Translations under genes and position numbers: made by a program | The notes under the pieces: generated by a model | Databases searched by the model: none | Seen by the model: only the letters and a program-made list of their open reading frames with translations | Told to the model about the DNA's origin: nothing | In this document: positions 6,257 through 15,038 of the stretch, piece after piece | How positions within the stretch are numbered: the first letter of the stretch is position 1 | Layout of the letters: each line of letters begins with the position of its first letter | Assembly (NCBI GenBank): GCA_027335515.1 | Contig: DAHWHT010000042.1 | Coordinates: 1 to 23,198 of the forward strand | Direction of reading: 5' to 3' | Length of the DNA: 23,198 nt | DNA from: Clostridia bacterium | GTDB lineage: Bacteria; Bacillota_E; RBS10-35; JAJYVN01

Positions 6257-8132
6257 CGGTACCAACCCGCCTGCGCGCTCCACATGCGGGCATAGCGGCC
6301 GCCCGCGGCCACCAGTTCGTCGTGGCTGCCCTCCTCGACGATGCGCCCCCCATCCAGCACGGCGATGCGGTCCGCGAGCCGTGCGGCACCGAGGCGATGG
6401 GTCACAAGGAGCGTCGTCCGTTCGCCGCCGGCCAGCCCGCGGAACTGGGCATACAGATCCGCCTCCGCCTGGGGATCCAACGCCGCGGCGGGCTCGTCGA
6501 GGATCAACACCTCCGGCTCCGCATACAGTGCCCGCGCAATGGCCAGGCTCTGCCACTGCCCCCCGGAGGGCTCGACGCCGCGTTCGTCCAGCGACCGGCC
6601 AAGCGGCGTGTCGTAGCCCAAAGGCAGCGACGCCAGGAAGGTGGCCGCGCCCGCCGCCTGCGCGGCGCGCCGCAGGCGGACGCGGTCGGCGTCGCCGCGC
6701 AGGAACGTGCCCAGGGAACCGAAACCGATCGCATCCGCCGCCGTGAACGGCAGGTGCAGGTGGTCTTGGAACACCGGCGCCAGCGCGGCACGGCGGCTAT
6801 CGGGGTCCACCAGCGCCAGGTCCACGCCGTCGGCCAGGATCCGACCCGCCTCCGGCGCATACAGGCCCAGCAGCAGCTTGACCAGGGTGGACTTCCCCGA
6901 CCCGTTGGGCCCCACGAGCGCCAGGGACTCCCCGGCCCGCAGGTTCAGGTCGAGGCCGCAGATGGCCGGATGGCCCGCCCCCGCATAGGTGAACTGGACG
7001 CCCTCCAGACGGATGCCCTCGCGCAGGGGGCGGGGAAAGATCCCGCCGGCCGGCTTGGGCGCGCCGCCGCCGGCCGGCGCGTGGGCGGGGGGAAGCGACG
7101 CCTCGGCGCCCCCGTCCGCCGCCGCGGCGAGCCGGGCAAAATCGGCCAGTTCGTTCGAACGAATCCGGATGCGGCGCACACAGGCGGCCGCGGCGGCCGT
7201 AGCGGCGGTGAACGTCGCCAGGGCGCCCAAGAGGGCCACGAAGTCGCCCGCCTGGATGCGGCCATGGGCCAGGGCGCGGCCCAGCACCAGCACACCGCCA
7301 AGCAGGAGCGCCGCGGAAACAAGCTGCGCCGGCGCGGCACCCACCGCCTGAACCGCCCCAAAGCGGACCCGCGCCGCGCCGATGCGCCCGCCCAGCGCGC
7401 GCCAGCGCCGACGCACGTGCTCCCCCAACCCATACAGCCGCAGTTCGGCGGCCTCACCCTCACCGGCGTCTCCGGCCAGCAGACTCCCGAGGTATGCCAG
7501 GAGGCGCTGGTCCTGGGCCTGGTCCAGGGTGTGGCGCCGCTGGCGATCGCCCTGCCACACCTCCCACCAGGCGGTTGGCGCCATGCCCGCACAAAGCCGA
7601 GCGGCAGCCACCAGGCCGCCGCCGCCAGAAGCAGCCCGACGCTGACCAGGCCCACCACCCATTCCGCGAGCCACGCCACCTGCTCCAAAACCTTCTCGGC
7701 CGCGGTGCCGGCGGAACCCCCCGCGGCCCCAACGAGGTCGTACCAGTCGCTGCGATCCAGCAGGGCAAGCGGCGCCCGCGCCGCCACCGCGAGGGTGCGG
7801 CCGTCCAAGGTCTGCCGCAGATCCAGGCTGAGCCGCTGCTGGATGGTGCCGGAGGCGAAAACCAACACGGAGCGCAGGATCGTCGCCGCGATCAGGCCCA
7901 CCGCAGACGGCCCGGCCAGGCCAAACCCGGAAACACCGGCGCGCCGCACCAACAGCACCGCCGTCAGGAGCCGGGCGGTGAACACCACCTGCACCGCCGG
8001 AAGCAACCCCGTCACCAAGTGCACGGCGAAAAAGCCAGCGGCCGACCCGCGGCAGTCGTTCCACACGGTGTGCAGCAGCAGCGGCAGCACGGGCGGTGCC
8101 GGACGCTCGGCAAGCGGGCGGGATGGTCCCAT
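6253..8132 (-). pseudogene. ABC exporter half-transporter, interrupted by a one-base frameshift
   Basis: The N-terminal part reads from ATG-8132 (MGPSRPLAERP..., with AGGTGAGGG just upstream) through several membrane helices to about 7590. From there the homologous protein continues in the neighbouring frame (APTAWWEVWQGDRQ) to the stop at 6253. Adding one G at GTG|CGGGCATG restores a continuous LGFVAGMAPTAWW sequence and a 626-residue half-transporter. The ATPase part has Walker A (GPNGSGKST), Walker B (VLILDEP), a D-loop and an H-loop (THR). Its signature is PSGGQ instead of LSGGQ. Without the correction, the first frame runs on to 6945 and gives a 395-residue protein lacking the ATPase. 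An ATG at 7584 could restart the downstream part. A sequencing or assembly error is possible, because the rest of the gene looks well conserved. Confidence 0.85.
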
Positions 8133-8433
8133 ACCCTCACCTCGGCGGCGAAGCGGTGGCCTGCCTTTCGGCAGCGGCGCGGCCGAACCTCTGTATCCCA
8201 TCGGACACCCCGCCTCCAGCCCCAGGACGACGAGGCGGACCGCGCCGGACTGCCGCAGGGCGTCTTACCGCATGCCGCTCCGCGCACGGCGCTGAAACCG
8301 CCCCGCCATGCTCCGCGAACGTGTTCGGGGCCCCGCGGCCATCGATCACGGCCAACACCCAACGCGCGCCGGCAAGCGCCGCTGCGGCCGGCGTCGTGCG
8401 GACCGTGGCGGGGCGCCCATCGGCAAGGACGCC
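8133..8433. other. Gap of about 300 bp between the oxidoreductase and the ABC genes
   Basis: No gene is supported. A 7-bp GC-only inverted repeat (CGCCGGC at 8367-8373 with 8387-8393) lies just downstream of the oxidoreductase stop and could help termination, but it has no T-tract. The ribosome binding site of the ABC gene is at the left end. Confidence 0.45.
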
Positions 8434-10029
8434 TCAGGCACCGGCGGGCAGCCGGGTCGGGATGCTCTGGGCAAAGTGGAAGAAGTCCTCCGGATCGTAG
8501 CGCCGCTTGACGCGGACCAGCCGCGGCAGGTTCGCCCCATAGTAGGCGTGCAGCCAGTTGCGCAACTGCGGATCGATGTAGTTCTGATAGGCGTAACCGC
8601 TGACGAAGGGGCGCATCGCGGTGTGGATGGCGGAAAGCCAGGCGCGGTTCGCCCGCTGCACCGCGGCCGAGGCGCCGGTCGGCCACGCGGCGTAATACTG
8701 CAGCGAACAGAGGTCGTTGCGGTGCACGTAGGCGGTGGCTCCGGCCGCCACCCGATTGACCGCACCGCCGCAGGCATCCAGGAGGACCGCGCCCCCCGGG
8801 AGGTGGAAGTGGCTGCCCCGCAGGACCATCCCCTGCAGCAGGGCGGACACCCCCGCGCCGTCCAGGGGCTTGGCGAGAAAGTCGGATTTGGCGGCGAACG
8901 AGGCACGCGCCAACCTGCCCTGCGGATTCTGCGTCGGCAGGTGGCATTGCGCGGTCGTCCAGCCCTGGCAGCCGGCCTCCATCAGCATGCCGCTGAGGAA
9001 CGGATAGGCGGCGACCGACCGCGTCGCCGGCACCGCGCCCGCCAAGCGGACGAGGCGGTCCAAGAGCGGTGCCAGGGCGCTGGCGGCGCCGGTGTAGACG
9101 CCGGCGATCCGCAGCTGCGGCGGCGAGCCCGGTGCCGTGCCGATGAGCGTGCAGTTGGACCACAGCGCATCGGGGACGTGGGGCGCCCAGCCGATCCAGG
9201 CCGGGACGACCTGGGACGCCGCGGCCCACGCCCAGTCCATGCCGAAGGCGATGACCGTCGGTGCGGGGTGGGTGCGCAAAGCAAAGGACGTGACCGCGCC
9301 GAAGTTGCCGCCGCCGCCACCGCGGCACGCCCAATACAGGTCCGGGTGGTGGGCGGCGTCGCAGCGGAGCAGACTGCCGTCGGCGGTGACGACCTCCAGT
9401 CCGACGACGTTGTCGCAGGTGAGACCCAAGCGCCGCGCCAGCACCCCGATGCCGCCTCCGAGGGCGAGCCCGCCGATGCCCACCGTCGCGCATGACGCAC
9501 CCGGGACGCAACGACCGTGCCGCGCCAAACCCGCATACAGATCCACCTGCAGCGTGCCGGCGCCCACCGTCGCGTCGACCGCCCCGTGCGGGAGCGCCAC
9601 CCGCCGCATGTCGCGCACATCCACGACCAGGCCGGTGGTGGTCGAATACCCCGCGTAGCTGTGGCCGCCGCTGCGCACCGCCACGGGCAGTCCGTGGGCG
9701 CGCGCGAACGCGATGCAGCGCTGGACGTCGGCGCTGCTGGCACACCGCGCCACCGCCTTGGGCCGCACACCGTCAAACTGCGGATCGAAGAGTTCGCGCG
9801 CCAAGCGGTAGCCGGGCGCGCCCTGCCGCACCAGCTGCCCCTCCAGGCGGTCCTGCAGCTGACGCCAGTCGGCCCCGCTCGCCGGCACGGGCGTCGGGGC
9901 CGCGGCCAGGCGCGCGGTCGCCCACCGGCGCCCCTCCAACAGCACGGCACCGCCACCCACCAGTACCACCGCCGCGGCGGCCGCGAGCAGGGCTCGACGA
10001 CGCGGATCCCGTGTGTGGTGCGCGCCCAC
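8434..10029 (-). CDS. Exported FAD-dependent oxidoreductase, berberine-bridge-enzyme type
   Basis: A 531-residue protein of the FAD_binding_4 plus BBE family, which oxidises alcohols, sugars or other small molecules. Residues 1-32 carry an arginine-rich start (RDPRRRAL) and a hydrophobic stretch, resembling a Tat signal or membrane anchor. The FAD domain follows at about 80-260. His123 in RSGGHSYAG matches the residue that binds FAD through the 8-alpha position. Cys180 in GASCATVGIGG matches the cysteine that binds at C6 in BBE-type enzymes, so double covalent flavin attachment is predicted. The C-terminal BBE segment (YQNYIDPQL, YYGANLPRL, KRRYDP near 485-520) is complete. GTG-10029 has AAGGGGGTG six bases upstream. 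The gene is divergent from the solute-binding protein gene and 300 bp upstream of the ABC pair. The substrate is unknown. Confidence 0.93.
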   Translation of the reverse strand: MGAHHTRDPRRRALLAAAAAVVLVGGGAVLLEGRRWATARLAAAPTPVPASGADWRQLQDRLEGQLVRQGAPGYRLARELFDPQFDGVRPKAVARCASSADVQRCIAFARAHGLPVAVRSGGHSYAGYSTTTGLVVDVRDMRRVALPHGAVDATVGAGTLQVDLYAGLARHGRCVPGASCATVGIGGLALGGGIGVLARRLGLTCDNVVGLEVVTADGSLLRCDAAHHPDLYWACRGGGGGNFGAVTSFALRTHPAPTVIAFGMDWAWAAASQVVPAWIGWAPHVPDALWSNCTLIGTAPGSPPQLRIAGVYTGAASALAPLLDRLVRLAGAVPATRSVAAYPFLSGMLMEAGCQGWTTAQCHLPTQNPQGRLARASFAAKSDFLAKPLDGAGVSALLQGMVLRGSHFHLPGGAVLLDACGGAVNRVAAGATAYVHRNDLCSLQYYAAWPTGASAAVQRANRAWLSAIHTAMRPFVSGYAYQNYIDPQLRNWLHAYYGANLPRLVRVKRRYDPEDFFHFAQSIPTRLPAGA

Positions 10030-10539
10030 GAAGGCCACCCCCTTCGCGTCTTGTCCGCGACTCCGCCTGCCCAGCCAAAGGCAGAACGTGGTTGCACGCC
10101 CAGTCTGGCACAAGCGCGGGCGCTGCGGCAGCCCGGCGGCCGATCGCCCCTTGCTTGGACGCCTCCGACGAACCAGCGGGTCCGTCCGCCGGCCGCGCAC
10201 ACCGGGAGATCCCGTGGACTGCGCCGGTTCTCGCCTTCGAATGTGGATGCCTTGGTCCGGTCGAGGCCCGGCGCGGCGCGTTCCGCCCCGATATGACCCC
10301 GCCGAGCGGACAAGCTGCGGAGGGGCCGTGCGCCTTATGGCGAATCGAGTCGAATCGCACCGGTTGCGGCGCGGGCGGTTGGGTGCGGCCCGGCAGCAAC
10401 CGCGATGGTCCGCCCTGGTCCTGCGCCCCCGGGCGCAAACTGGACCGGAAGGGAACGCGCCTGGTCGGGCGGACGTGCGCGAAGGCGGCCGCCGTCGTGG
10501 TCGTGCCACCGATGCGCATCCAATGGACCAGGCACCCGG
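10030..10539. promoter_or_regulatory. Divergent intergenic region of 510 bp
   Basis: This region separates the divergent oxidoreductase and solute-binding protein genes and should contain both promoters. No gene is supported. CGAATCG occurs twice, at 10341-10347 and 10351-10357, with a 10-base period. This helical phasing would suit a regulator binding site. No convincing -35/-10 pair was found. Confidence 0.45.
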
Positions 10540-12234
10540 TTGACCAACACGCATCGACGTCCTTTGACCGCGTCCCTCCTCAGCGTAGTGCTGGCGGCGG
10601 CCGCCGGCTGCGGCGGAACCTCCACCCACGCGACGGTCGGCGGGACCCAGAGCACCGCCCAGGTGCTTCGTCTGAACTGGGGCGCCAACCCGCCGGACCT
10701 CAACCCCATTACGGCGAGCGACGCAATCAGCTTCAATGTGTTGGCCCAGACGATGGAAGGCCTGACACGCATCGGTTCGGGCGGCCGCCTGCGTCCGGGC
10801 ATCGCGGCGAGCTGGAGCGTCGGTCCCGGCGGTACCACCTACACCTTTCACCTGCGCCGGGCCGTTTGGCGGGATGGCCGGCCCGTGACGGCGGCCGAGT
10901 TCCGCTGGGCCTGGCTGCAGGCGCTTGACCCCCGCAACGCGGCGGGCTACGCGTCGCAGCTGCACTACCTGCGCGGGGCGGACGCCCTGCTGGCTCTGCA
11001 CCTGCCGGCGCGCGCGACGCACCCGCACGCCTACGCCGCCGCGGTGGCGCGCATCCCGGCCCTGGAGGCCGCGGTCGGGGTGCGGGCCACCGGGACGCGC
11101 ACCCTGGTGGTCCAACTGGCCCACCCCACCCCCTACTGGCTGGCGCTCACCGCCCTGCCGGTGTACGACCCGGCGCAGATGTCCAAGGTGGGCGCCTGGG
11201 GGATGCGCGGCTACGGCTCCGATCCGACGCACCTGCTCTCCGACGGACCCTTTTACGTGTCCAGCTGGAAACCGGGCGTGGCACTGAACCTGGCGCGCAA
11301 CCCCCACTACTGGGCCGCACGCCGTGTGCGCCTGCGCGCGGTCGACGGGGTGATGGTCAGTGACGCGGCCACCACGGCCAACCTCTACCGGCGGGGGGCC
11401 CTGGACGCCCTCATTCCGACCATCCCCGCACAACAGGTCAAGCCGTTCCGCGGTCAACCGGGTTTTCATACCCAGGCGGCCGCGGCCGTCGCGTTTGTGG
11501 AGTGCAACGTGCGAAGCACCCCCCTGCAAAACCCCTCCATTCGCCAGGCGCTGTCCCTCGCCGTGGACCGCAGCGGCTTTGCGCAGTCGGTGGTCGGCGG
11601 CGGCGCCCAACCCGCCTACGCCTACACGCCCCCCTCCGTGGATTACCTGCCCGGCAAGCCCTTTGGGCCGCTGGTGGGACACAGGCTGACCATCCACGCC
11701 CACCCGCGCCGGGCCCGGGCCGCGTTGGCCGCCGGGCTCAAGGCCCTGGGTCTGAAAGGGCTGCCGACGCTGACCCTGATCACCTACAATCTCGCCAACG
11801 GCCGGCAGGCGGCCGCGGCGCTGCAGGCCTTCTGGCGGCAGAACCTCGGGATCACCGTCCGGGTGCAGACGGTCGATCCGGCAACCGAACTCGCCGATGT
11901 CGCGGCCGGCCGCTTCCAGTTGGCGCTGACGGGTTGGGGCGCCGACTACAACGACCCCACGACGTTCTTGAACCTCTGGCTCCCGGGGTCGTCCTTCAAC
12001 GCCACCGGCTGGGCCGACGCAGCCTACGCCGCCGACCTGCGACGGGCCGAAACCGCGAGCGGCCGGACCCGCGGGTCCGACCTGGCCGCCGCAGAGCGAA
12101 GCCTGCTGGCGGCGCTGCCCATCCTGCCGCTGGACTGGCCGGCGCAGAATTGGATCGCCCGTCCGAACGTCCACGGGCTGACCATGCAGCTGACCGGACC
12201 CCAGTTCTACCTGCGGAATGTCCACCTGGGTTGA
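10540..12234 (+). CDS. Solute-binding lipoprotein, peptide/nickel family (SBP_bac_5)
   Basis: A 564-residue substrate-binding protein of the OppA/DppA type, which captures peptides or similar solutes outside the membrane and hands them to the permeases downstream. A lipoprotein signal is visible at residues 2-24, with basic residues (THRR), a hydrophobic core and a lipobox ending at Cys24 (AAAGC). Family signatures are present: LNWGANPPDLNPI after the linker, the EGLTRI segment, FHLRRAVWRDGRPVTAAEF, and SDGPFYVSSWKPG. The start is taken as TTG-10540, because it alone gives a proper signal peptide; it lacks a strong ribosome binding site, so start confidence is moderate. The gene leads a three-gene transporter operon with both permease genes immediately downstream (14-base gap to the first). 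Confidence 0.92.
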   Translation: MTNTHRRPLTASLLSVVLAAAAGCGGTSTHATVGGTQSTAQVLRLNWGANPPDLNPITASDAISFNVLAQTMEGLTRIGSGGRLRPGIAASWSVGPGGTTYTFHLRRAVWRDGRPVTAAEFRWAWLQALDPRNAAGYASQLHYLRGADALLALHLPARATHPHAYAAAVARIPALEAAVGVRATGTRTLVVQLAHPTPYWLALTALPVYDPAQMSKVGAWGMRGYGSDPTHLLSDGPFYVSSWKPGVALNLARNPHYWAARRVRLRAVDGVMVSDAATTANLYRRGALDALIPTIPAQQVKPFRGQPGFHTQAAAAVAFVECNVRSTPLQNPSIRQALSLAVDRSGFAQSVVGGGAQPAYAYTPPSVDYLPGKPFGPLVGHRLTIHAHPRRARAALAAGLKALGLKGLPTLTLITYNLANGRQAAAALQAFWRQNLGITVRVQTVDPATELADVAAGRFQLALTGWGADYNDPTTFLNLWLPGSSFNATGWADAAYAADLRRAETASGRTRGSDLAAAERSLLAALPILPLDWPAQNWIARPNVHGLTMQLTGPQFYLRNVHLG

Positions 12235-12248
12235 GTGGGGGGGCGGCG

Positions 12249-13172
12249 ATGGCACGGTATCTCGCGGGTCGCGTGGCACTGGCCGTCGGCGGGGTGTGGC
12301 TCGTCACGACGGCGACCTTCGTCGCGCTGCACGTGCTGCCGGGAAACCCCTTTGGCAACCCCCACCTGGCACCGGGGGTGCGAAGCGACCTGATCGCGCA
12401 TTATGGCTTGAACCTGCCGCTGCGGCTTCAGTATGTGCGCTACCTGCACAACCTGCTGCGCGGCCGCTTGGGCTGGTCCCTGGTGAACCCGCACCGCACG
12501 GTCGCGGCCATCCTGGCACAGGGCTGGCCCGTCTCGGCGACCCTCGGGCTGCTGACGCTGGCCTGGTCGGTACCGCTCGGGTCGCTCCTGGGCCTGGCGG
12601 CTTGCCGCAGCCGCGTCGGGGATGCGGTCGTGTGGGCCGTCTCCGTAACCGGGTTGGCCGTCCCCAACTTCGTGCTGGCCGCCGGGCTGGATGCGTTTTT
12701 CGCGGTGCGCCTGCCCTGGCTGCCCGTGGCGGGGTGGGGACGGCCGGCGCAGGCCGTGCTGCCCTCGCTCGCCCTGGGCGCCGCGCCCCTGGCGTTGGTG
12801 GCCCGACTGGTGCGTGCCCAGGCCGGCGCGGTGCTGACGTCGGACTACGTCCGCGGCGCGCGCGCCAAGGGAGTGGCGGGCTGGACCCTGCTGCGCCGCC
12901 ACGTGCTCGGGCCGGCCCTGCTGCCGGTGGCCACGGCGCTTGGTCCGATGGTGGCCGCACTCCTGGTGGGTTCGTTTGTCGTCGAACACACCTTCGCCAT
13001 TCCCGGCCTGGGCCGGGCGTTCGTGCAAAGCGTCCTGGACCGCGACTATCCGGTGGTCCTGGGGCTGACCGTCTTCTACGCGGCCCTGCTCGCGGGAGCC
13101 AATCTGCTTTCCGACCTGCTGGCCGGCGTGCTGGATCCCCGGGTGCGCACCGCCCAGTTGCAGCGGTCGTGA
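12249..13172 (+). CDS. ABC importer permease, DppB/OppB type
   Basis: A 307-residue inner-membrane permease (BPD_transp_1), one half of the membrane channel for the peptide-type solute delivered by the upstream lipoprotein. The N-terminus has the typical first helix (VALAVGGVWLVTTATFVALH) followed by the LPGNPF segment. The central part has several more helices. The cytoplasmic ATPase-contact loop is visible as DYVRGARAKGV with LLRRHVLGPALLP near residues 198-225. The C-terminus shows the FVVEHTFAIPGLGRAFVQS signature of this family. ATG-12249 follows a G-rich stretch after the lipoprotein gene. The end overlaps the next permease gene as GTGA. No ATPase gene for this importer lies in the window. 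Confidence 0.95.
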   Translation: MARYLAGRVALAVGGVWLVTTATFVALHVLPGNPFGNPHLAPGVRSDLIAHYGLNLPLRLQYVRYLHNLLRGRLGWSLVNPHRTVAAILAQGWPVSATLGLLTLAWSVPLGSLLGLAACRSRVGDAVVWAVSVTGLAVPNFVLAAGLDAFFAVRLPWLPVAGWGRPAQAVLPSLALGAAPLALVARLVRAQAGAVLTSDYVRGARAKGVAGWTLLRRHVLGPALLPVATALGPMVAALLVGSFVVEHTFAIPGLGRAFVQSVLDRDYPVVLGLTVFYAALLAGANLLSDLLAGVLDPRVRTAQLQRS

Positions 13173-14008
13173 GGGCCGCGCGGCCAACGGAGGCATGGGG
13201 GCGCCTGCGCGCCAATCCCGTCACCGCCGCCGCCCTGGCCATCCTGGCCGCGGTGGCGCTGGTCGCCGTCTTCGGTCCGGCGCTGCTGCCGGCCAGTGCC
13301 GGCGTCATGCACCTGCGGCGGGCGAATCTTGGGCCGGGTCCGGGTCACTGGTTTGGCACCGACGCCCTCGGACGCAACCTGGCGCTGCGGGTCTGTCTGG
13401 GCGGCCGCGTCTCGCTCTTGATCGGCCTGGCCGCGGTCGCGCTGGACCTGGTCGTGGGTGCGGTGTGGGGGGCGCTGGCCGCCTGGAGCGGCGGTTGGGC
13501 CGACGCACTGTTGATGCGCGGTGTCGACCTGCTGTACAGCGTGCCGTACTTGGTCGTGGCCATGGTGCTGCTGCTGCTGCTCGGCCGCGGACTGGCCACC
13601 ATCGTCGTGGCGATCGCCCTGGTCAACTGGCTCGGCATGGCCCGATTGGTGCGGGGGCAGGTGCTGGCGCTGCGCCGGGCGCCCTTTGTCCTGGCGGCCC
13701 GGGCCAGCGGCGCGCCCGGCCTGCACGTGCTGCGCCGCCACCTGCTGCCCAATCTGCGGGCACCCGTGCTCGCCTGGCTCTCCTTTTCGCTGCCACAGGC
13801 CATTTTCGCCGAAGCCTATCTCTCCTACCTCGGCCTCGGTGTGCAACCCCCGGACACCTCTTGGGGTACCATGGTGGCGCAGGGGGCGGCGGGCCTGCCG
13901 GCGCACGCTTGGCAGTTTGCCTTCCCCAGCCTGGTCCTGTGTCTGACGCTTGCCTGCTGTTTTCTTGTGGGCGATGGGTTGCGGCATGCGCTGGACCCGC
14001 GCGGCTGA
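13169..14008 (+). CDS. ABC importer permease, DppC/OppC type
   Basis: A 279-residue inner-membrane permease (BPD_transp_1 with the OppC-type N-terminus), partner of the preceding permease. Residues 20-40 form the first helix. The HWFGTDALGRNLALRV segment, typical of the OppC group, is near 60-75. The ATPase-contact loop ARASGAPGLHVLRRHLLPN is near 178-196. The C-terminal AEAYLSYLGLGVQPPDTSWG signature is intact. The GTG start at 13169 overlaps the previous stop by four bases (GTGA), which indicates translational coupling. A macro-domain gene follows 64 bp later on the same strand instead of the two ATPase genes often found at this place, so the energy-supplying subunits must be encoded elsewhere. 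Confidence 0.95.
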   Translation: MRAARPTEAWGRLRANPVTAAALAILAAVALVAVFGPALLPASAGVMHLRRANLGPGPGHWFGTDALGRNLALRVCLGGRVSLLIGLAAVALDLVVGAVWGALAAWSGGWADALLMRGVDLLYSVPYLVVAMVLLLLLGRGLATIVVAIALVNWLGMARLVRGQVLALRRAPFVLAARASGAPGLHVLRRHLLPNLRAPVLAWLSFSLPQAIFAEAYLSYLGLGVQPPDTSWGTMVAQGAAGLPAHAWQFAFPSLVLCLTLACCFLVGDGLRHALDPRG

Positions 14009-14072
14009 CGCGAGCGCGCCGCCGGATCCGCCTGCCGCGCCGGCTCCGGCGGAGATGGCTGGAGGGATGGGC

Positions 14073-14594
14073 ATGCGGGTGCAGGTGTTTCCGGGAAGCG
14101 TCCTGGCCTCTTCAGCGGACGCGGTGGTCAATGCCGCAAACACAGACCTGGTCCACGGTGGCGGCGTGGCTCGGGCCATCGCCCACGCCGCCGGCCCGAG
14201 CCTGACGGCGGAGAGCCGCCGCATCGGACACTGCCCGCTGGGCAGCGCCGTGGCGACCGCGGCGGGCAACCTCGCCGCCCGAGTGGTGGTGCACGTGCCA
14301 ACCATCCAGTATGGTGCCGACGCCCGCCCCGCCAGCGAGGCCGAGCTTCGCCAGAGCCTGCACCGCGCCCTGACGCTCGCGGTCGCGCATTCCTGTCGGT
14401 CGGTCGCGCTTCCCCTGCTGGGCGGGGGCATCGTTGGTCTGTCCCCGGAAGCCTCATGCCGCCGCATCGCCGACGCCCTGCGGACCGCCGTGCCCCCGCT
14501 GCCCGCCCTGGTGATGATCTGCGCCTTTACGCCCGCGGAGCAGGCGGCCGCCCGGGCCGTCTTTGGCCCCGAGGACGACGCAGGTCAGGTGTAA
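14073..14594 (+). CDS. Macro-domain protein, ADP-ribose binding or hydrolysing
   Basis: A 173-residue single macro domain. It has the hallmark AVVNAANTDLVHGGGVARAI near residues 17-36, which binds the distal ribose in known members, and the second glycine-rich loop LPLLGGGIVGLS near 113-124. Relatives bind ADP-ribose or O-acetyl-ADP-ribose and many remove ADP-ribose from proteins or nucleic acids. The AAN asparagine and the GGG loop are intact, so binding is likely; enzymatic activity cannot be decided from sequence. ATG-14073 is chosen because GGAGG ends seven bases upstream; ATGs at 14054 and 14067 are in frame too. The gene is the last of the plus-strand transporter run and ends one base from a convergent nucleotidyltransferase-like gene. 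Confidence 0.9.
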   Translation: MRVQVFPGSVLASSADAVVNAANTDLVHGGGVARAIAHAAGPSLTAESRRIGHCPLGSAVATAAGNLAARVVVHVPTIQYGADARPASEAELRQSLHRALTLAVAHSCRSVALPLLGGGIVGLSPEASCRRIADALRTAVPPLPALVMICAFTPAEQAAARAVFGPEDDAGQV

Positions 14595-14595
14595 C

Positions 14596-14982
14596 TCAGT
14601 AAAGGCCGTTGCGCCGCGCCAGTTCAACGCCCTCGCCGCTCACCTGGGCCAGGATGTCGGCCGTGGGCCGGTCCCCGTCCACGATGCGTGCCGGCAGCGC
14701 CGCATCCGCCGCGAGACTGCGGGCGCGCTGCAGCACATCCGCCCGCAGGCCGAAGACCACGAGCTCGATGCGGCTGGCGCTGTGAAAGCGGTCCGGGTGG
14801 ACCAGCGTGCCAATGGCCACCACCCGGGCGGCGCCAAAGTCGCGCACGAGCCTCTGCCCCGTCTGCAGTGCCTGGCGCCAGGCACGTCCGTAGCGCAACA
14901 TCCGAGCCCGCTCACCATCGGCCGCAGCCCGAGGGCGCAGGCTGTCGCCGGCGCGCGCCCCCGGCCCCACACTCCGTTGCAT
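14596..14982 (-). CDS. Nucleotidyltransferase-like protein lacking catalytic aspartates
   Basis: A 128-residue protein with the layout of small nucleotidyltransferases: a helix (RAWRQALQTGQRLVRDFG), then a strand (ARVVAIGTL), then VHPDRFHSASRIELVVFG. At the site where active members have GSx10DxD, this one reads GT followed by 11 residues and RIE (Arg71, Glu73). Both metal-binding aspartates are therefore missing, and it is predicted to be catalytically dead or strongly altered. The C-terminal AALPARIVDG and GEGVELARRNGLY also resemble this family. ATG-14982 has GGGGGTGA nine bases upstream; GTG-14991 and ATG-14895 are alternative starts. The frame is intact, so it is probably a real gene, but the family call rests on pattern resemblance. 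It ends one base from the macro-domain gene. Confidence 0.65.
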   Translation of the reverse strand: MQRSVGPGARAGDSLRPRAAADGERARMLRYGRAWRQALQTGQRLVRDFGAARVVAIGTLVHPDRFHSASRIELVVFGLRADVLQRARSLAADAALPARIVDGDRPTADILAQVSGEGVELARRNGLY

Positions 14983-15038
14983 CGGCGCCACTCACCCCCA
15001 GGTGCGCCGCAGGACGCCCCCCATGGTAGCGCATCGGG

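Noticed and set aside
7585..7595. Programmed ribosomal frameshifting as an explanation for the split ABC gene
   Set aside because: No X-XXY-YYZ slippery heptamer is seen at the junction, and ABC half-transporters are not known to use it. A deletion or sequence error is simpler.
6034..8295. Plus-strand frame of 753 codons antisense to the ABC genes
   Set aside because: It lies opposite complete ATPase motifs and reads as low-complexity Arg/Gln/Gly sequence, typical of a shadow frame.
8137..8358. 73-codon minus-strand frame between the ABC and oxidoreductase genes
   Set aside because: It has no ribosome binding site of note, biased composition and no recognisable sequence.
8434..12279. Minus-strand frame open for 1281 codons, reaching across the solute-binding protein gene
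   Set aside because: Only the part up to GTG-10029 has family-like sequence (FAD oxidase). The rest is antisense to a well-supported solute-binding protein gene and has the biased composition of a GC-rich shadow frame.
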